64,000 nt of DNA from Aporrectodea caliginosa (taxonomy: Eukaryota > Annelida > Clitellata > Crassiclitellata > Lumbricidae), in NCBI GenBank assembly GCA_020284085.1, contig JACEVL010000519.1, positions 1,730,001 through 1,794,000 of the forward strand, read 5' to 3'. The position numbers and the translations under genes are program-made. The notes under the pieces are model-generated. The model did no database searches, was not told where the DNA came from, and saw nothing but the letters and a program-made list of their open reading frames with translations. Shown here in pieces: positions 22,618 to 34,006 of the stretch (position 1 is the first letter of the stretch; the number at the start of each line of letters is the position of its first letter).

Positions 22618-22781
22618 GGGCTGAAGGATATAGTGCGTAAGTTTACTGGCGTCATGAGTGTCGGTTAGGGTAAGGTTAGGCGTCTTGAGGGTCGGTTAGG
22701 GTCAGGGTTAGGGTTAGTGTCGTCACTAGAAAATCTGGTAGCGTCCGGCATGTCCAAAGATATTGTGTAATCCTTCAGCCC
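22618..22781. mobile_element. Short TIR element enclosing telomere-like repeats
   Basis: GGGCTGAAGGAT appears inverted at both ends (about 22619 and 22781). The middle carries degenerate TTAGGG units (GGTTAGGGTAAGG; GGTTAGGGTCAGGGTTAGGG at about 22695-22716). No target duplication is clear. Confidence 0.5.
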
Positions 22782-22859
22782 ACGATAGCCTACTATAAGT
22801 TTCCCGTCTAGTCATCTTCTTATGGCTGTAGTTGTCTTGCTTCTTTTGTACTGTGTAGG

Positions 22860-23262
22860 GTAGTACTTTAAGGGGACGACACGCGAAGAAGCCCATGGCT
22901 TATCAGCCGGGTGGAAATGATGGAAGGCGTCGGACGATGGACGTGACGCTCTGCTTTCTGACGTGTCTTTGTCGGCCATTGACAAGTGGTTGCCGTAATG
23001 AACCAGATGATTGTGAATCATATTTTCTCTTAACTGACTCGTCTCTCCTCCTCCGCATCCTGGTCGTCGATAAAATGGATGCTCCTCTTCGTCGTAGCTC
23101 TGCCGCCAACCGCACAAGACTCCTCTGTCTGTTCGTCCGTCGTGGCGGCGTTGGTGCTGGCGACGTTGTTGTGGGAGAATGACGGAGCGGCGGCGCGATG
23201 GACGGATATCGGCGGCGGCGAGCGATAGCAGTCCGCAACGGCTCGTGGTGGAACAGGCTGTA
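22860..23262 (+). promoter_or_regulatory. CpG-rich block, candidate neurexin promoter and first exon
   Basis: This about 400-bp block is visibly richer in CpG and GC than the AT-rich surroundings (GGCGGCGCGATGGACGG, GGCGGCGGCGAGCG near 23190). It lies about 2.9 kb upstream of the splice acceptor before the neurexin start codon. It carries GT dinucleotides in donor-like context (for example CTG|GTTAGTAC near 23267). Vertebrate alpha-neurexins also begin with a noncoding exon. No TATA box or initiator can be assigned, so the role is inferred from position and composition. Confidence 0.35.
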
Positions 23263-24011
23263 GTCTGGTTAGTACCGTCAGTCTTTGCTTGCTTCAGAAT
23301 TGTTTGTGTTCCTGTAGCCGCTTTTTATGAATTATTTTGAGAAATCGGGCCCAACTCTTCTTGCGTCATTTGCAGTCTAATGGCTTTATTTAGGAGTTGG
23401 AAAACATGCTTTTGCTTATCTATCGTTCTACTTTATAAAGGTGGTAGGCCTATTTAGGAATGAATTGAACCAAAGAAATCTAGGCCCTATGTTTTGTTGG
23501 TAAGCAAAATGCATTTGCAGAAGATGGCTAATCGTTTGCTGTGTTCAGTAGCCTATTTAATTTTAATTAGTCACTGATGATCATTATCTCAAATTAGCCT
23601 ACGGTGTCGGTATTATCGCCTCAATCAAATACCTGGATCAGTGGCTGTCTGTTTTATGCAATTGTAATTTGAGTATAGGTTGTATATGTCATGCATGACA
23701 TACCTCTGTCCATGGGTGGTTATAGCGTCATATGTCTCTATCCATAATCCAGGAGACCTTAAATCGAAACAAGCCAGCTTTGCAAAATATCAAATATCTT
23801 ACGCACATTGGCAACAATAATTATTGTGGAAACGGGCATTTACTGGTCTGGTAGCAACAGTATCTAGAGTATATATCGACTAGCTTGCAATTTCTAGCAT
23901 GAATGGAGGCCTATTATCGACTAGCTTGCAGACTAGTTAAAATGAATTCAAGAATATAAAGTACACAAATAAATGATAAATGAATTCAAGAGTGTGAGAA
24001 GAAAGTAGTGT

Positions 24012-24070
24012 GCTGGACTTGTCACAGTGATTCAGCATTTTACTGCAGCTACTGAGGTTTGAATCCAAGA
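24012..24070 (+). mobile_element. Possible tRNA-like SINE head
   Basis: GAGGTTTGAATCC is a good B box, but the A box upstream is weak and no tail was found. Confidence 0.3.
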
Positions 24071-24311
24071 ACATCTGCACACTTAAGAAAAATGTGGGCT
24101 AACTGTAACCCCAATAGTTAAATTGACTATGACACAAGTGTCTCATGATAAGAGACTAATAATATTGGGGATGATTGACTATAATCCAGAACTTGTCTCT
24201 GGCTGTGTAACCAGACCGTTTGATGCATGGGAGTATGGAAAGTGTCTATATGTATGTTGGGTTATGTTCAAGCTATAAGTAAGGTAAGGTAAATCATTAA
24301 TGTGTTACATT

Positions 24312-24411
24312 CTGTAACCACAATAATGCTCATTTTCTGTAACCACAATAATGCTCATTTTCTGTAACCACAATAATGCTCATTTTCTGTAACCACAATA
24401 ATGCTCATGTA
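24312..24411. repeat. Four tandem 25-bp units
   Basis: CTGTAACCACAATAATGCTC plus ATTTT repeated at 24312, 24337, 24362 and 24387, essentially identical, so recent. Confidence 0.97.
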
Positions 24412-24532
24412 CATTGATAGGGAACTTCAAGTGGCTTATACTCGCGAAGATGAGGCAAACTGACACTAGTTGGTTAATAGCGCATCTGTATCGGGTGGCT
24501 TAGAGGTTGCTGAAATTTTTTATGACAATATC

Positions 24533-24842
24533 CAGTGCCGCCCTTAGGATATTTGGGCCCTGTGTTGAGTATACTGTATGGGCCCCCATGACACAAGTCA
24601 GGTTGTTTTTCATTGCTTATCATCAAGTTGATTCTGGGATATAGAAGAAATTAAAATATTATAGCACTAATATATTTTTGGAACAAATAAAACTGTTGGT
24701 ACTATTTGACTTTTATATTTTATTTACAAAAAAGAAGATTTAATCAAAACTGTAATATTATTATAATAGGGTGTCTTGTTCATGTTGATTTTTTATGGGC
24801 CCTGCGCAATCGCACATTTCCCTGTCCACTAAGCCGGCATTG
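24533..24842. mobile_element. hAT-type MITE
   Basis: 310 bp with ends CAGTGCCGCCCTTAGG and, inverted, CAATGCCGGCTTAGTGG. GGGCCC lies inside each end. CAATATC flanks both sides (7 bp; 8 bp with one mismatch). No coding capacity. Confidence 0.82.
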
Positions 24843-25223
24843 CAATATCAAGACAGGACAAAGTTTCATGGACTCACATTCTTCCACAAGGAGTTTTCAT
24901 TTCCATTTGTTGTACTAGGATTCAAAATGTGGATGCAAATGTTGACTCATGACACCTATCCTTAGCACACCCTTTAGAATTTTTTCTAAATATGCAAATA
25001 ACTCAGTTCATGTACATCAGTCATGAAGCACCAGATGGTTAAATGCATATTAGTGTAATTTGCTAATAAGCTAATCCATCATCTACGGTTTGTCATTTCC
25101 ATCATTTGCCAACTCACTATCATTCTCTCTGCAGCAGTCAATCAGTTCAATGGCCTGTTGATGATGTATGTGTGTTGTGTCTTGTGTTTATGTATCTTGA
25201 GTAATATCAAAGTTGTATGCAAT

Positions 25224-25387
25224 CAGGGGCATAGCAAGGCAAAAGTTTCGGAGTGGGTTTTAGTTTTCGGGGTCCATTGAAAATGGTCGTATTTTTCTGC
25301 ATTTTTAGTGTTTAACAACAGTAATGCATTTATTGGGGGGCGGGGGGGGTTGTTGAACCCATAAACCACCCCCTAAATACGCCCATG
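25224..25387 (+). mobile_element. hAT MITE, family F, copy 3
   Basis: 164 bp from CAGGGGCATAGCAAGG to AATACGCCCATG, flanked by TATGCAAT and TATGCAGT (7 of 8). It sits about 760 bp upstream of the neurexin start codon. Confidence 0.9.
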
Positions 25388-25395
25388 TATGCAGT

Positions 25396-26112
25396 GCTTG
25401 ATGTCTGTTCTTCAGTTGTCTTGTGGTGTAGAATTTGTTTCAAATGTTAAGACTTTGAAGTTATACCAAGGTGAATAGAAATTTTCTTCCAGTTCTCTGC
25501 CTTGGGGCAGGTTCAAACGTCCAATGGTGCCACTCCTCTCAACGGTGGTCCTCTTCCTTCAGTTCCCTGTTTCCATCCATCATTATCCATTCCAGCAGCA
25601 TCCATTGAGGTCTTCCTACCGATGCCTCTGTTGCCATCCATTATTCACTCTGTGATAGTTCTCAGGAGGGAGTCTCCTCTCATCATGTAGCCAATAAACT
25701 ACCTGTCTCCCTCTTATTCTTGCCATCAAAGATCTTTTCTCTTCCACCTTTTGTAGCTGAATAGAGATTATAAGAGTCATTAAGCTGCATTTACAGATTT
25801 CAGTCGTAATCACAAACTTGGTATTTCGAGAGAACTCAATCATAGGCATTCGATTAACAACATATTATCTGCTGAGGCAGAGATTTCCTCAAGTTCAGTT
25901 CAGCTATAATGAGTACACTGACCATACACTGTTGGTGGGAAGATGAGACAGCGAGGGAGAGTATTGGCCACCTGCCCTGATATGCCGAGTCTAAGAAAAT
26001 GAAGTCATTAACACTTCATACCCATGTTTGCCTCAGGGCTAGGTTAAGGGACTGCTCTTCTTTTCTTTAGTTCCTCGTCAGTTAACTCAAGAATCCATTT
26101 TGTTATTTTCAG
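25396..26112. other. Sequence upstream of the neurexin start exon
   Basis: No repeat was recognised. The final bases TTTTGTTATTTTCAG form a pyrimidine-rich splice acceptor. If that acceptor is used, this stretch is the end of a 5' UTR intron; otherwise it would be the promoter. Confidence 0.5.
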
Positions 26113-26143
26113 TTTCCGGAGTTGGGCAAATGCGCCTCTAAAC
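26113..26143 (+). promoter_or_regulatory. Neurexin 5' leader with a 3-codon upstream ORF
   Basis: Between the likely acceptor (AG at 26111-26112) and the start codon lies a minimal upstream ORF, ATG CGC CTC TAA, at 26130-26141. It stops two bases before the main ATG, whose context AAACATGG has A at -3 and G at +4. The spacing invites reinitiation or leaky scanning. Confidence 0.5.
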
Positions 26144-26864
26144 ATGGTGATCGGTTTCGAACTGACTGCCTTTCTTCTCCTCTGCTCAGTCACTCAACAG
26201 AATTCCTCCCTTCTACTTGACGGATCAGCATCATCCTACGCCAAATTTCCAAAGTGGCCTTCATGTCTGAACAGCTCCCTCACTTTCGAGTTCACCACCC
26301 AACGACCAAACGGGCTTCTGCTCTACGTAGAACTTCAGAGACAGTCCAGTTTTGTTGAGCTGAAATTGGTCAGTGGCACAGTCAGTCTACAGTTCAACTA
26401 CGGTTCTGGTGCAAAGATACTTAGCGTCGGCGAACATTTACATAACGGCAGACGCCACGTCGTAACCTTGCGACTGGACTTTCAGATGGTGCTGTTGTCT
26501 GTGGATAGTGTAGTTCAGATGCATCCCATCGTAGCTGATTTAACGGAGCAGACATTAGTCGGAGGATACGTATACGTTGGTGGATTACCGTCTGCTCTCG
26601 TTAACCAGATTGACACAATGGCTCTGTCGTTTGTTCTATTTGAGACACGGTTTCAAGGTTCGATCAGCGCTGTTGCCTACTCGCAGTGCGGAAATAAGCC
26701 GACTGGGGTTCGAATGCTTGAAGCGAGTGGTTTGAGGAGTACGTCTGATGACATCTGTGAGGAGCACAATCCTTGTCAGAATGGAGGAGAGTGTGTGAGC
26801 ACTGAGGCTGGAGTAACGTGTGATTGCTGGCAAACAGAGTACAATGGAACACTCTGTGAAGCAG
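26144..26864 (+). CDS. nrxn: Alpha-neurexin, start exon: signal peptide, LNS1, EGF-A
   Basis: This exon encodes the N-terminus of an alpha-neurexin, a presynaptic single-pass adhesion receptor that organises synapses through neuroligin-type partners. Residues 1-19 (MVIGFELTAFLLLCSVTQQ) are a signal peptide. Residues about 23-182 form the first laminin-G/LNS domain, with LTFEFTTQRPNGLLLYVE at 46-63, NGRRHVVTLRLD at 101-112 and GYVYVGGLP at 141-149. Residues 205-238 are an EGF repeat with six cysteines (205, 211, 217, 226, 228, 238) in the C-x5-C-x5-C-x8-C-x-C-x9-C spacing, including the NPCQNGG core. N-glycosylation sequons are at 20, 43 and 234. The ATG is chosen for its strong context and the signal peptide. 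The exon ends in phase 1 (GCAG|GTGAGA). The order signal-LNS-EGF and the LNS2 exon downstream separate it from other laminin-G proteins. Confidence 0.85.
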
Positions 26865-27113
26865 GTGAGAGTTATCTATTGTTCTGTTTCATGTATATTT
26901 GTTTATAAAACTGTGGTTGTAGTTCTGGTTGATGAGTAAAAAGGCTAACCAAGTGCAGCTTTGCTACTGTTTCCTGGCTTAATTTAATCGCTCAGGCATT
27001 TAAGTGGGTAAAGTGGAGTCTGACCTGTGTCCATGAAACCTTGGACTTCAGACAGCCTGGAGAAAAGCAAACCATGTTGTGAAAACAGCAATTTTCTTCA
27101 AAAGGGCACACCT

Positions 27114-27215
27114 CAGATGATGATGGTGATGATGATTATTATTATTATGATGATGATGGTGATGGTGATGCTGCTGCTGCTGATGATGATGACGGTGATG
27201 CTGATTATTAAAATC
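27114..27215. repeat. (GAT)n microsatellite with GCT interruption
   Basis: GATGATGGT, ATT and GCTGCTGCT trinucleotides over about 100 bp. Confidence 0.95.
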
Positions 27216-27947
27216 TGCTTCTTTCAGCAATAATTGTCTAAGGTGTAAACAGGAGGTCCTGGCTTTTGAAGGATTTCATTGGCTGAAGCTTAAGTTAAAC
27301 AATGACATTCCAACAGTTGGAGTTTATGGGGTGTGCTTGCCTTACCAGGGTAGAAAATGGCATGCCAATGAATTTAATGTGACACACTGGGATCACAAAC
27401 ACAGGGTTGAAAGGCAGACACATTAGAGCTATGCAATCCTTAATTGTAATTTGGCCACTTCTATGATGAGGCCACTGCAGTCATATAATCAGTTTTATCT
27501 ACAGGATCAAAATTATGATGATTCTCTATTACACTTTACGCTTGATGTGACCATCAATTGATGTTATAAAGTCACTAGATTAGGTAGATTAGATTCAGTG
27601 ATGGATACAAAAGTGCTAGCGACTTCACTCCCATAGCTTTGGCACATCTTTTCAATGACTTACTCTTTTAATTACCGTAGAACAAGCCTTTTAAAGAATT
27701 GTTTATGGCTGTGGATAGAATTTGACCTCTGACATAGACCTGGAATCACACTGTCGCATGCAACAATTCAGATGGAAATCCCTTTCATGTAGGAAACTGT
27801 GATGCATAGTTGTACCACTGAATCTGCGATTCTTCAGTATGGAGGACTTTAATCGTGGCTGTTCTACTTACTCTTTACCGTAATCACTTCTCCCTTACAT
27901 CTCAAGAATGGGTAATTTGTCTGTGTGTCGACCACAGGTTTATCTGG

Positions 27948-28600
27948 GCATCCGGACATTTTCCTCTGGACATTTCCCCAAGACATTCCCCAGGACAATT
28001 CCCCGGACATAACCCTCCTCTTTGATCAGTTACACAGCATAAAATGCTCATTTTTTTGGCTATTTGAATTAATTATTTGAATAGCTGCATTAATTATCAA
28101 GCAGTATTAATGTGCATTAAATTTAGAGTTTTTTCTTTTACACAAATATAATATGAACTTCATATTAGGTGTCTCAACTGTCTATGTTGAATAAACTTCC
28201 GTTATTATGTTGCACACGATGAATGTTATAGGAAAAAACTTACAATTGCTGCAAGTTAGTTGTTAGTTTGATATTAAATTCGTATAAAATTTGAAGTTAT
28301 AATACAGCACAAAGTTTGATATTAAATTCATACAATGTTTAAATTAATTTCTTTATTAGACGACGTGAAATATGGAGCAAGTTCTTTATCAAGTTCTTTA
28401 TTTAATTTATTTGTAGAGTAGAGAGACATGTGTCTATACTTGACAATTAACGCAGATATTTAAATAATTAATAATTAATTCAAATAGCCAATAAAATAAA
28501 CATTTTATGCTGTTTAAGTGATTATGCAGGGGGAACGTCTTGGAGTTGTCAGGGGGGATAGATGTCTGGGGGAATGTCCAGGAGGAAGTGTCTTAGACCC
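27948..28600. mobile_element. Mutator-like TIR element with 10-bp target duplication
   Basis: 653 bp flanked by the perfect duplication GTTTATCTGG (27938-27947 and 28601-28610). The termini are long inverted repeats of about 140-150 bp. The outer part is GC-rich with a repeated GGACATTTCCCC-type word, and the inner part includes CAGCATAAAATG and GGCTATTTGAATTAATTA. Nine- to eleven-bp duplications and long TIRs are typical of Mutator-like elements. No transposase is present. Confidence 0.88.
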
Positions 28601-28610
28601 GTTTATCTGG

Positions 28611-30083
28611 CCCATCAGATTTTGACCTTCAAAAACCAGGCTTCCTTAATGGTATACATTTTAGGTGGTTCTGCTGGGGTTTTACTTAAAGTAACAATTG
28701 ATTGATGCCATGATGATTGCCACGTGCGTTATGATAGCAGCATTTGTAGAAATGATTGGATTCGATCAGGAGAGTTGAGGGTTGCTGTCCTAGTTGCTGT
28801 CTGATTGGATGTCAGGTTTAGAGCCTAGATCCGATGAAGAAGATGTGTCTTTCTTAGTTATTGCATGCTTCTGTTGATGAAAGTGATCACTGATTCTTCA
28901 TAGGTGCATTCCGTGGTTTCTTATGCTGTATGTTCAAATCTAACATCACCTATTCAACACCCAGACAACACTGAGCTATGAATTTTCGGTGTAACAATGA
29001 AGTAGGGGAGGGATGTCTTTTCCAGAATGCATTTCCATAATACACTGTATTCTTCCCTCTAAGTCTGGACTTGATGACTCCAACTTTGTAGATGTGACAG
29101 ATGTTAATTACCAGTGACCAGCACTTACTGAGATAATGAACTGCATGCTAAGCATAGGGGGAATTTCTGACAAAGAACTAGAACACACTTTTATGTGCAT
29201 TGTTATTTAAATGTATGTACCATATGGTATGAATGCATACGGAATGGATATGTATTTTTGTACAGCATGTATGTATGTATGCATTTTTATATCTACTTTA
29301 TTAATGCCCATTTAGGGCCTTTAATGCTATTACAACTACTCCACACTACACTACTGGTGTATACTGCTACAGAAACCGGGAGTAACTTAACTTGTGTCTT
29401 GTTTGCTGAGCAAAATATTTTGATTTGCAAATGAGACTACGATCTGAGCCTGTTTTGTGAGTCTTTAGTCTAGCTTACTGGCCAGTCGGCTATCACTTTA
29501 TTCTACTGCAGCTTAAGAACAAACTGCTCAATAGTATTATGTAGACAGCATCTAATCCTTAGTCAATACCACTCAGGCACTTTGCTGTCTCCAATTCTGT
29601 ATTTGTGATGACAAGATTATTTAAATGGGAGGATCAGGGTATTACACTCAGCCGTAGGTCAGCCATTGTTTTTAAAAGTTTTGTCATTGCTTTGTCCCTG
29701 AATTTGGAGTTTCTCCTAAACCCTGCCATTAGACAGTGACAACTTTTTATCCGAGTTTCCAAAATCCCTAATGGTTACTAGAAATATATATGATGATAGC
29801 AATCTACTTGAGTCTTGTTTAATAATTAGATTTGCATTATATTACTTACCTACATATCTATTGCTTTGGCAAATACAGGTTTATCATACTGATAATTCAC
29901 ACAGTTTACAATCAGTCAATCAATCAATCAATCAATCATTTATAGCTAAGAAATCTTGCATATTGTATTGACAGCAGGAGACTTTGGGAAATAGTTTTAC
30001 AAATGTTACAAGGAAACTTATTTACAGCCAGGAAAATTGCCTATTAACTTTACGATATGTTGGCTGTAGAAGGTTGACATTTA
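28611..30083. other. Unassigned intronic stretch
   Basis: No gene was recognised. It contains minor ATGT and AATC runs (29265-29285, 29910-29940). Confidence 0.5.
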
Positions 30084-30304
30084 TGATACAATACAATACA
30101 ATACAACTGTATTTTATATTGCCCTCCTTCCAAAGTTCAGAATTTGAACACGACCATGGATACGACAGAGCATTGATGATGCTTAGCAACTGTGAGTGAA
30201 GGACTTGCTCAAGGTCCTTACACAGTAACTGCCTGGGGCAAGACTCGAACTCATACTCTCAATGTTACAGACTGAGTGCTCTGACTAATCGACCACCGTG
30301 CCAC
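30084..30304 (-). mobile_element. tRNA-derived SINE, family B, copy 2
   Basis: Tail ACAATACAATACAATACAAC on the left, the shared central block (GAGTGAAGGACTTGCTCAAG on +), and a tRNA-like head at the right (B box region GGCAAGACTCGAACTC on +). ATGATA flanks both ends, a plausible duplication. It aligns throughout with 13559-13773. Confidence 0.9.
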
Positions 30305-30427
30305 ACATGATATGAAATCACATTAAGTCCAAGGTATAAAACACCAATAAGTGAAGGGTTACAGGAATATGGGGTCTGGGAAGTGTTGTATGCTTCCTGG
30401 GAGCCCCATCATCTAACTGACTGATCT

Positions 30428-30530
30428 AAGTAAGTAAGTAAATAAGATATCCTTTATTGATACCAACTGCTGAACCCCATTTTGGTGTACATTATGCAGT
30501 ATATATCAATCAGAAGTAAATAAACCTAAT
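30428..30530 (-). mobile_element. Retroposon 3' end, family K
   Basis: AAGTAAGTAAGTAAATAAG then ATCCTTTATTGATACC: the reverse complement of an AATAAAG end with a CTTA tail. A similar minus copy lies at 46991-47050. Confidence 0.55.
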
Positions 30531-30917
30531 AATAGCTGTATGTATCTTTGAAGACTTCTAGTGAAAAGGTGATTTGTACATACAAAACTGAAGGGATGTT
30601 GGCTTGGGGAGGGGTTCACATCAAGCAAACTTACGCCTGACATGGACACTTTAATGTTTGGAATGGAGTAGTTGAATGTGGAATAATCGCTAAATTTCCA
30701 AGAAAGCTCAGGGCACAGCCATGTTCATCAGAGCACATGTTTTGATTTTGTTTCAAATTTTATTTTAAAGGTTGTTTGCTTGAAAACTGATGCCCGGCCT
30801 TGGATTCTCCAACAAAACTGGAGCCTGAGTTATGGCCTGAAGGTCAAACATCTCCAGACTGCTGGCAAATCATGCTTTCCAGCCAACCACTGTCTGGATG
30901 CAATTCAGTGGAACATC

Positions 30918-31005
30918 TCGACTCTCCAGACTTACAAACTGTAGGCCTTACCTGTATGCAATTCAATCCAGAATCTCCAGACTTACAAACTGTAGGCCTT
31001 ACCTA
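30918..31005. repeat. About 50-bp direct duplication
   Basis: The word CTCCAGACTTACAAACTGTA plus GGCCTTACCT occurs twice in tandem (about 30923 and 30973), almost identical. Confidence 0.85.
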
Positions 31006-32029
31006 GCTCATTGCATCTGCAAAGTAAAACAAAACTCTGTGTTAGTCTTCTAAGAACCGCTTGCAATTTGGTCTTGTATCTTTGCAGTATTCATGTCACA
31101 AGAGGACTTCAGGGGTGGTGTAATGTTCAGTGACATCCTAAGCCATTTTCTCATAATTTGTTATCATGGATGGGGCTTGACTTTTGGCCTGGAGTCAAAT
31201 ATCTGTCAAGTTTAAGCCATGATGTAGGTGGTTGGCCGCAAAATATTATTTTGAGCCATACTGAAGCCATAGCCATATCCTAACGCTGGGGATATTCAAC
31301 AGCACGCTGAGACTTTTATACCAATACAGGGATTCATGCATATGCACGAATTCATTTCCGTGTCTTGCATTAGACTGTAGCAAGTGTGCAACAGGTTGTC
31401 GTTGTTTAACGGGATGTCTTTTGGTGGCTGTTGGCTTTTTACGTCCGGCCGCTGCTCCTGGTGTTATTGTTTTCTCACTTGTCCCTGTGTTTGTGGCTGA
31501 TTATTAATTTTAATGTGGTGATTTGTGACCGCTGTCCCAGTAAGTGATCTGGTTGTTGCTGTTTCCGATTTCGATGGCCGTCTGAGTCACTACTGGTTCC
31601 CGATTCTGTGACTCGTTGAGCTGACAGCACCAAATGGGTATCTCATTGAGATGCATGTATATATGCGTGGATCAGAGGACGCGGGAAATGCAATGCTGTG
31701 CTCGCACCAGGACATTCATTCATCTTTATATTTTGAGTATTCTGGATCAGTTTTATGCTAATTGAAAGCGGCTTTGAAATGGAATTTGTTAGACTAAGCG
31801 AGTAACATTTCACAATTGCTCTGGAAATTACTGATATATATATATATATATATACACACTTTATTTATTGGAACTTTCTTATTTAGTCTACTTTTGCAAG
31901 CCACATAAGTACTACACTATAATGACAGTTGCATTGATTTGAAGATGAATTAAATTTGGCTTTCAAATCCCTACCCACGTTACAAAAGGAGTTGTGTTAA
32001 AATAAAGCACTTTGCTTGATGGAGCTCGG
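31006..32029. other. Unassigned intronic stretch
   Basis: Largely repeat-free apart from a TA run at 31831-31855. The part at 31330-31640 is compositionally distinct (more GC, no repeat words), so it is a candidate for conservation testing; function unknown. Confidence 0.4.
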
Positions 32030-32110
32030 ATGCATAACCTGGTGCCCTGTAGTTAGATTTAGGTATCACTTTAGAAATTTCCAAGGTTACGATTGCATAT
32101 CTTTAAGTTC
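32030..32110 (+). mobile_element. Retroposon tail, family D (degraded)
   Basis: AACCTGGTGCCCTGTAGTTAG...CACTTTAGAAATTTCCAAGG then TTACGATTGC matches the family-D consensus. Confidence 0.5.
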
Positions 32111-32664
32111 TGAAGCTGTAATACATGCAGCAGTGTGGTCACCCTCAGTTTGGAAGGTGAAGAATTGTGTTTTGGGTTAATCTTCTTTGAAAATGCAATC
32201 GCTATTTGTATCAGTAGTATGCAGTTTAGATATATTGTTCAGAGTGGTTGTCAAGCATTCTTGCTGTGGGAGCCATCTTTAGAATGACTGCTGAGTGGAT
32301 TGGTACATCGTGAAAGCGATTCTGAAGCAGTTTTATCAGATATTTCTGTCGTATAAATGTCATATTGAGGGTGACAATTGGCGCCTGAGTGGGTGTGGAC
32401 GAAAATTCCCAGCTGAGTCGCAAAACGCCCTTGATCTGCTTTTCATTTCTTTCGGGAATGAGGTGTCGCTGGACTTATTTGCACCACTTCCTTGCCAGAC
32501 TATCAAAGGAACAGTTTATCTCGATAAAAATCTTGTAATTCATGCTTTCAGTTTACTGGTCTTGAAGTTGCTTGAAGCAGTCATGCTGATAGGTTGTGAC
32601 AAGCTGCTCTTCAACTGCTCTGGCCATCTGAGACTGGTAACTGGTATGTCCATGAAAATAAAAT

Positions 32665-32885
32665 TGTCTAAATTTTTTGGACTTCAGTACTTTATTAGCT
32701 GTTTATTTTGTACTGGCATCATAATAATCTGCTCATGCACAGACTCGAGATTAACTAACTGCTCAAAGAATCAATTTGTATTTTGCAGTAGAACCGTCTG
32801 AATTTTTCTGACTTTAATTTGTTAAATAGCTCTCTATTTTATATTGATATCATAATTGTAATTGCACTTAACACAGACTCAAGAG
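32665..32885. repeat. Diverged tandem duplication, about 132-bp period
   Basis: GTCTAAATTTTTTGGACTT...CATCATAATAAT...CACAGACTCGAGA at 32665-32752 recurs, diverged, at 32797-32885 (GTCTGAATTTTTCTGACTT...ATCATAATTGT...CACAGACTCAAGA). A 168-codon open frame from 32295 ends just upstream of the second copy. It has no recognisable domain and is not called as a gene. Confidence 0.6.
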
Positions 32886-33669
32886 CAGCTTTTCAGCAGC
32901 ATGTCCAAATAAGCATTCCCTCTAATTTGTGTAACTGTGTGGTTCTGCAAAAGTTCAATGACTTCAAAAATAGTCATACAATATAAAGCTATCCAAAGAA
33001 ATCTTTCCATGCATCAAGTTCAGAAATCTCTACACTGACTTTTTCCTGTTGGGCATGAGCATTGCTAAAAACCTTTAAAAAACACGGAAAGGGCTTTAAA
33101 CGTTTATGCAAAAATATACCATAATAATTTTGCCATATATGCAACAAAAACCCATCTTTCTAGTTTAATGACATGAAAGAAATTTCTGTTATTTTAAGCG
33201 TGACCGTCTCTGAGCAGTGTTTTTCCTGCACTGTAGTGACACAGTTGCTCGTAAAAACTGCCTAGCGTTAAATTTAATGGCATTACCTGATATATGGTTA
33301 AGAGGAACATATGACGCTAAATCCGAGGCTTGCGTGGTATGTGCGTTTCGAATTCCATTTACCTTTTCGTTTTGAGTGGAGATGATGTGATATGTGGAAA
33401 TTGATGTAGGAGTTCGGCCCCTCTTCGTCTTCTGTGTTCTTCTGAGATGATGGATGCATGTTCATCTGATGGGCATAGGTACAGTAACTACCCTTCAGAT
33501 CTTTTTCTGTCGTTTTGTTCTCCAGAGCAATTTCAGGCGACGTCCTGTCTTGAGTTATGGTCGTCTGTCGTTTTTATTAGAAGTATTATCATTGACAGTC
33601 TGTTTTTAGGTCAATTTGTCTATCTTTCCACTAAATCCATCTACTCTTTAATGTTTATTTCCTTGTGAA
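32886..33669. other. Unassigned intronic stretch
   Basis: No repeat or gene was recognised. Confidence 0.5.
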
Positions 33670-33950
33670 TATTTGACCCTGTGGCTTAAGATTATTACAT
33701 GCTTTATGTGGACACACATGACATTACCTTACGAATTAGTTAACTGAAGACTTATTATCTTATGAATCTATTTACATAACTTGTTGCCATCAATTTTTCA
33801 CTTGTGCTGGGTTACCCTGTTAGTGGGACAGTAGTCCCTTAAGGGTTCCCCTTTGCTTTTTGTTACCTGCAATATTTGTTGATGTATAAATATGATTATT
33901 TGTTACTTGAGGCAATAAAAACTATGGTTATGGTTATGGTTATTATTGTT
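33670..33950 (+). mobile_element. Retroposon 3' end, family H, with (GGTTAT)n tail
   Basis: GTAGTCCCTTAAGGGTT...GAGGCAATAAAAACTATGG then GGTTAT units. The same layout occurs at 55490-55655 (GGTCCCTTAAGGGTTTC, GCAATAAAATTTACGG, TTATGG). Confidence 0.65.
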
Positions 33951-34006
33951 CATTGGGTCCTTGTAATGTAAGACAGTTGCTTAGCTTAAGACACTGTTTC
34001 ATTGTG

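Noticed and set aside
22903..23238. 111-codon arginine-rich minus-strand frame and the 95-codon plus frame
   Set aside because: GC-rich block with few stops; no known domain, no homologue recalled. Better read as promoter or 5' UTR.
24297..24411. Four spaced repeats considered as a CRISPR-like array
   Set aside because: The units are directly tandem with no unique spacers, and the genome is eukaryotic.
32295..32801. 168-codon open frame
   Set aside because: No domain; its end overlaps a diverged tandem duplication; no splice context matching the neurexin frame.
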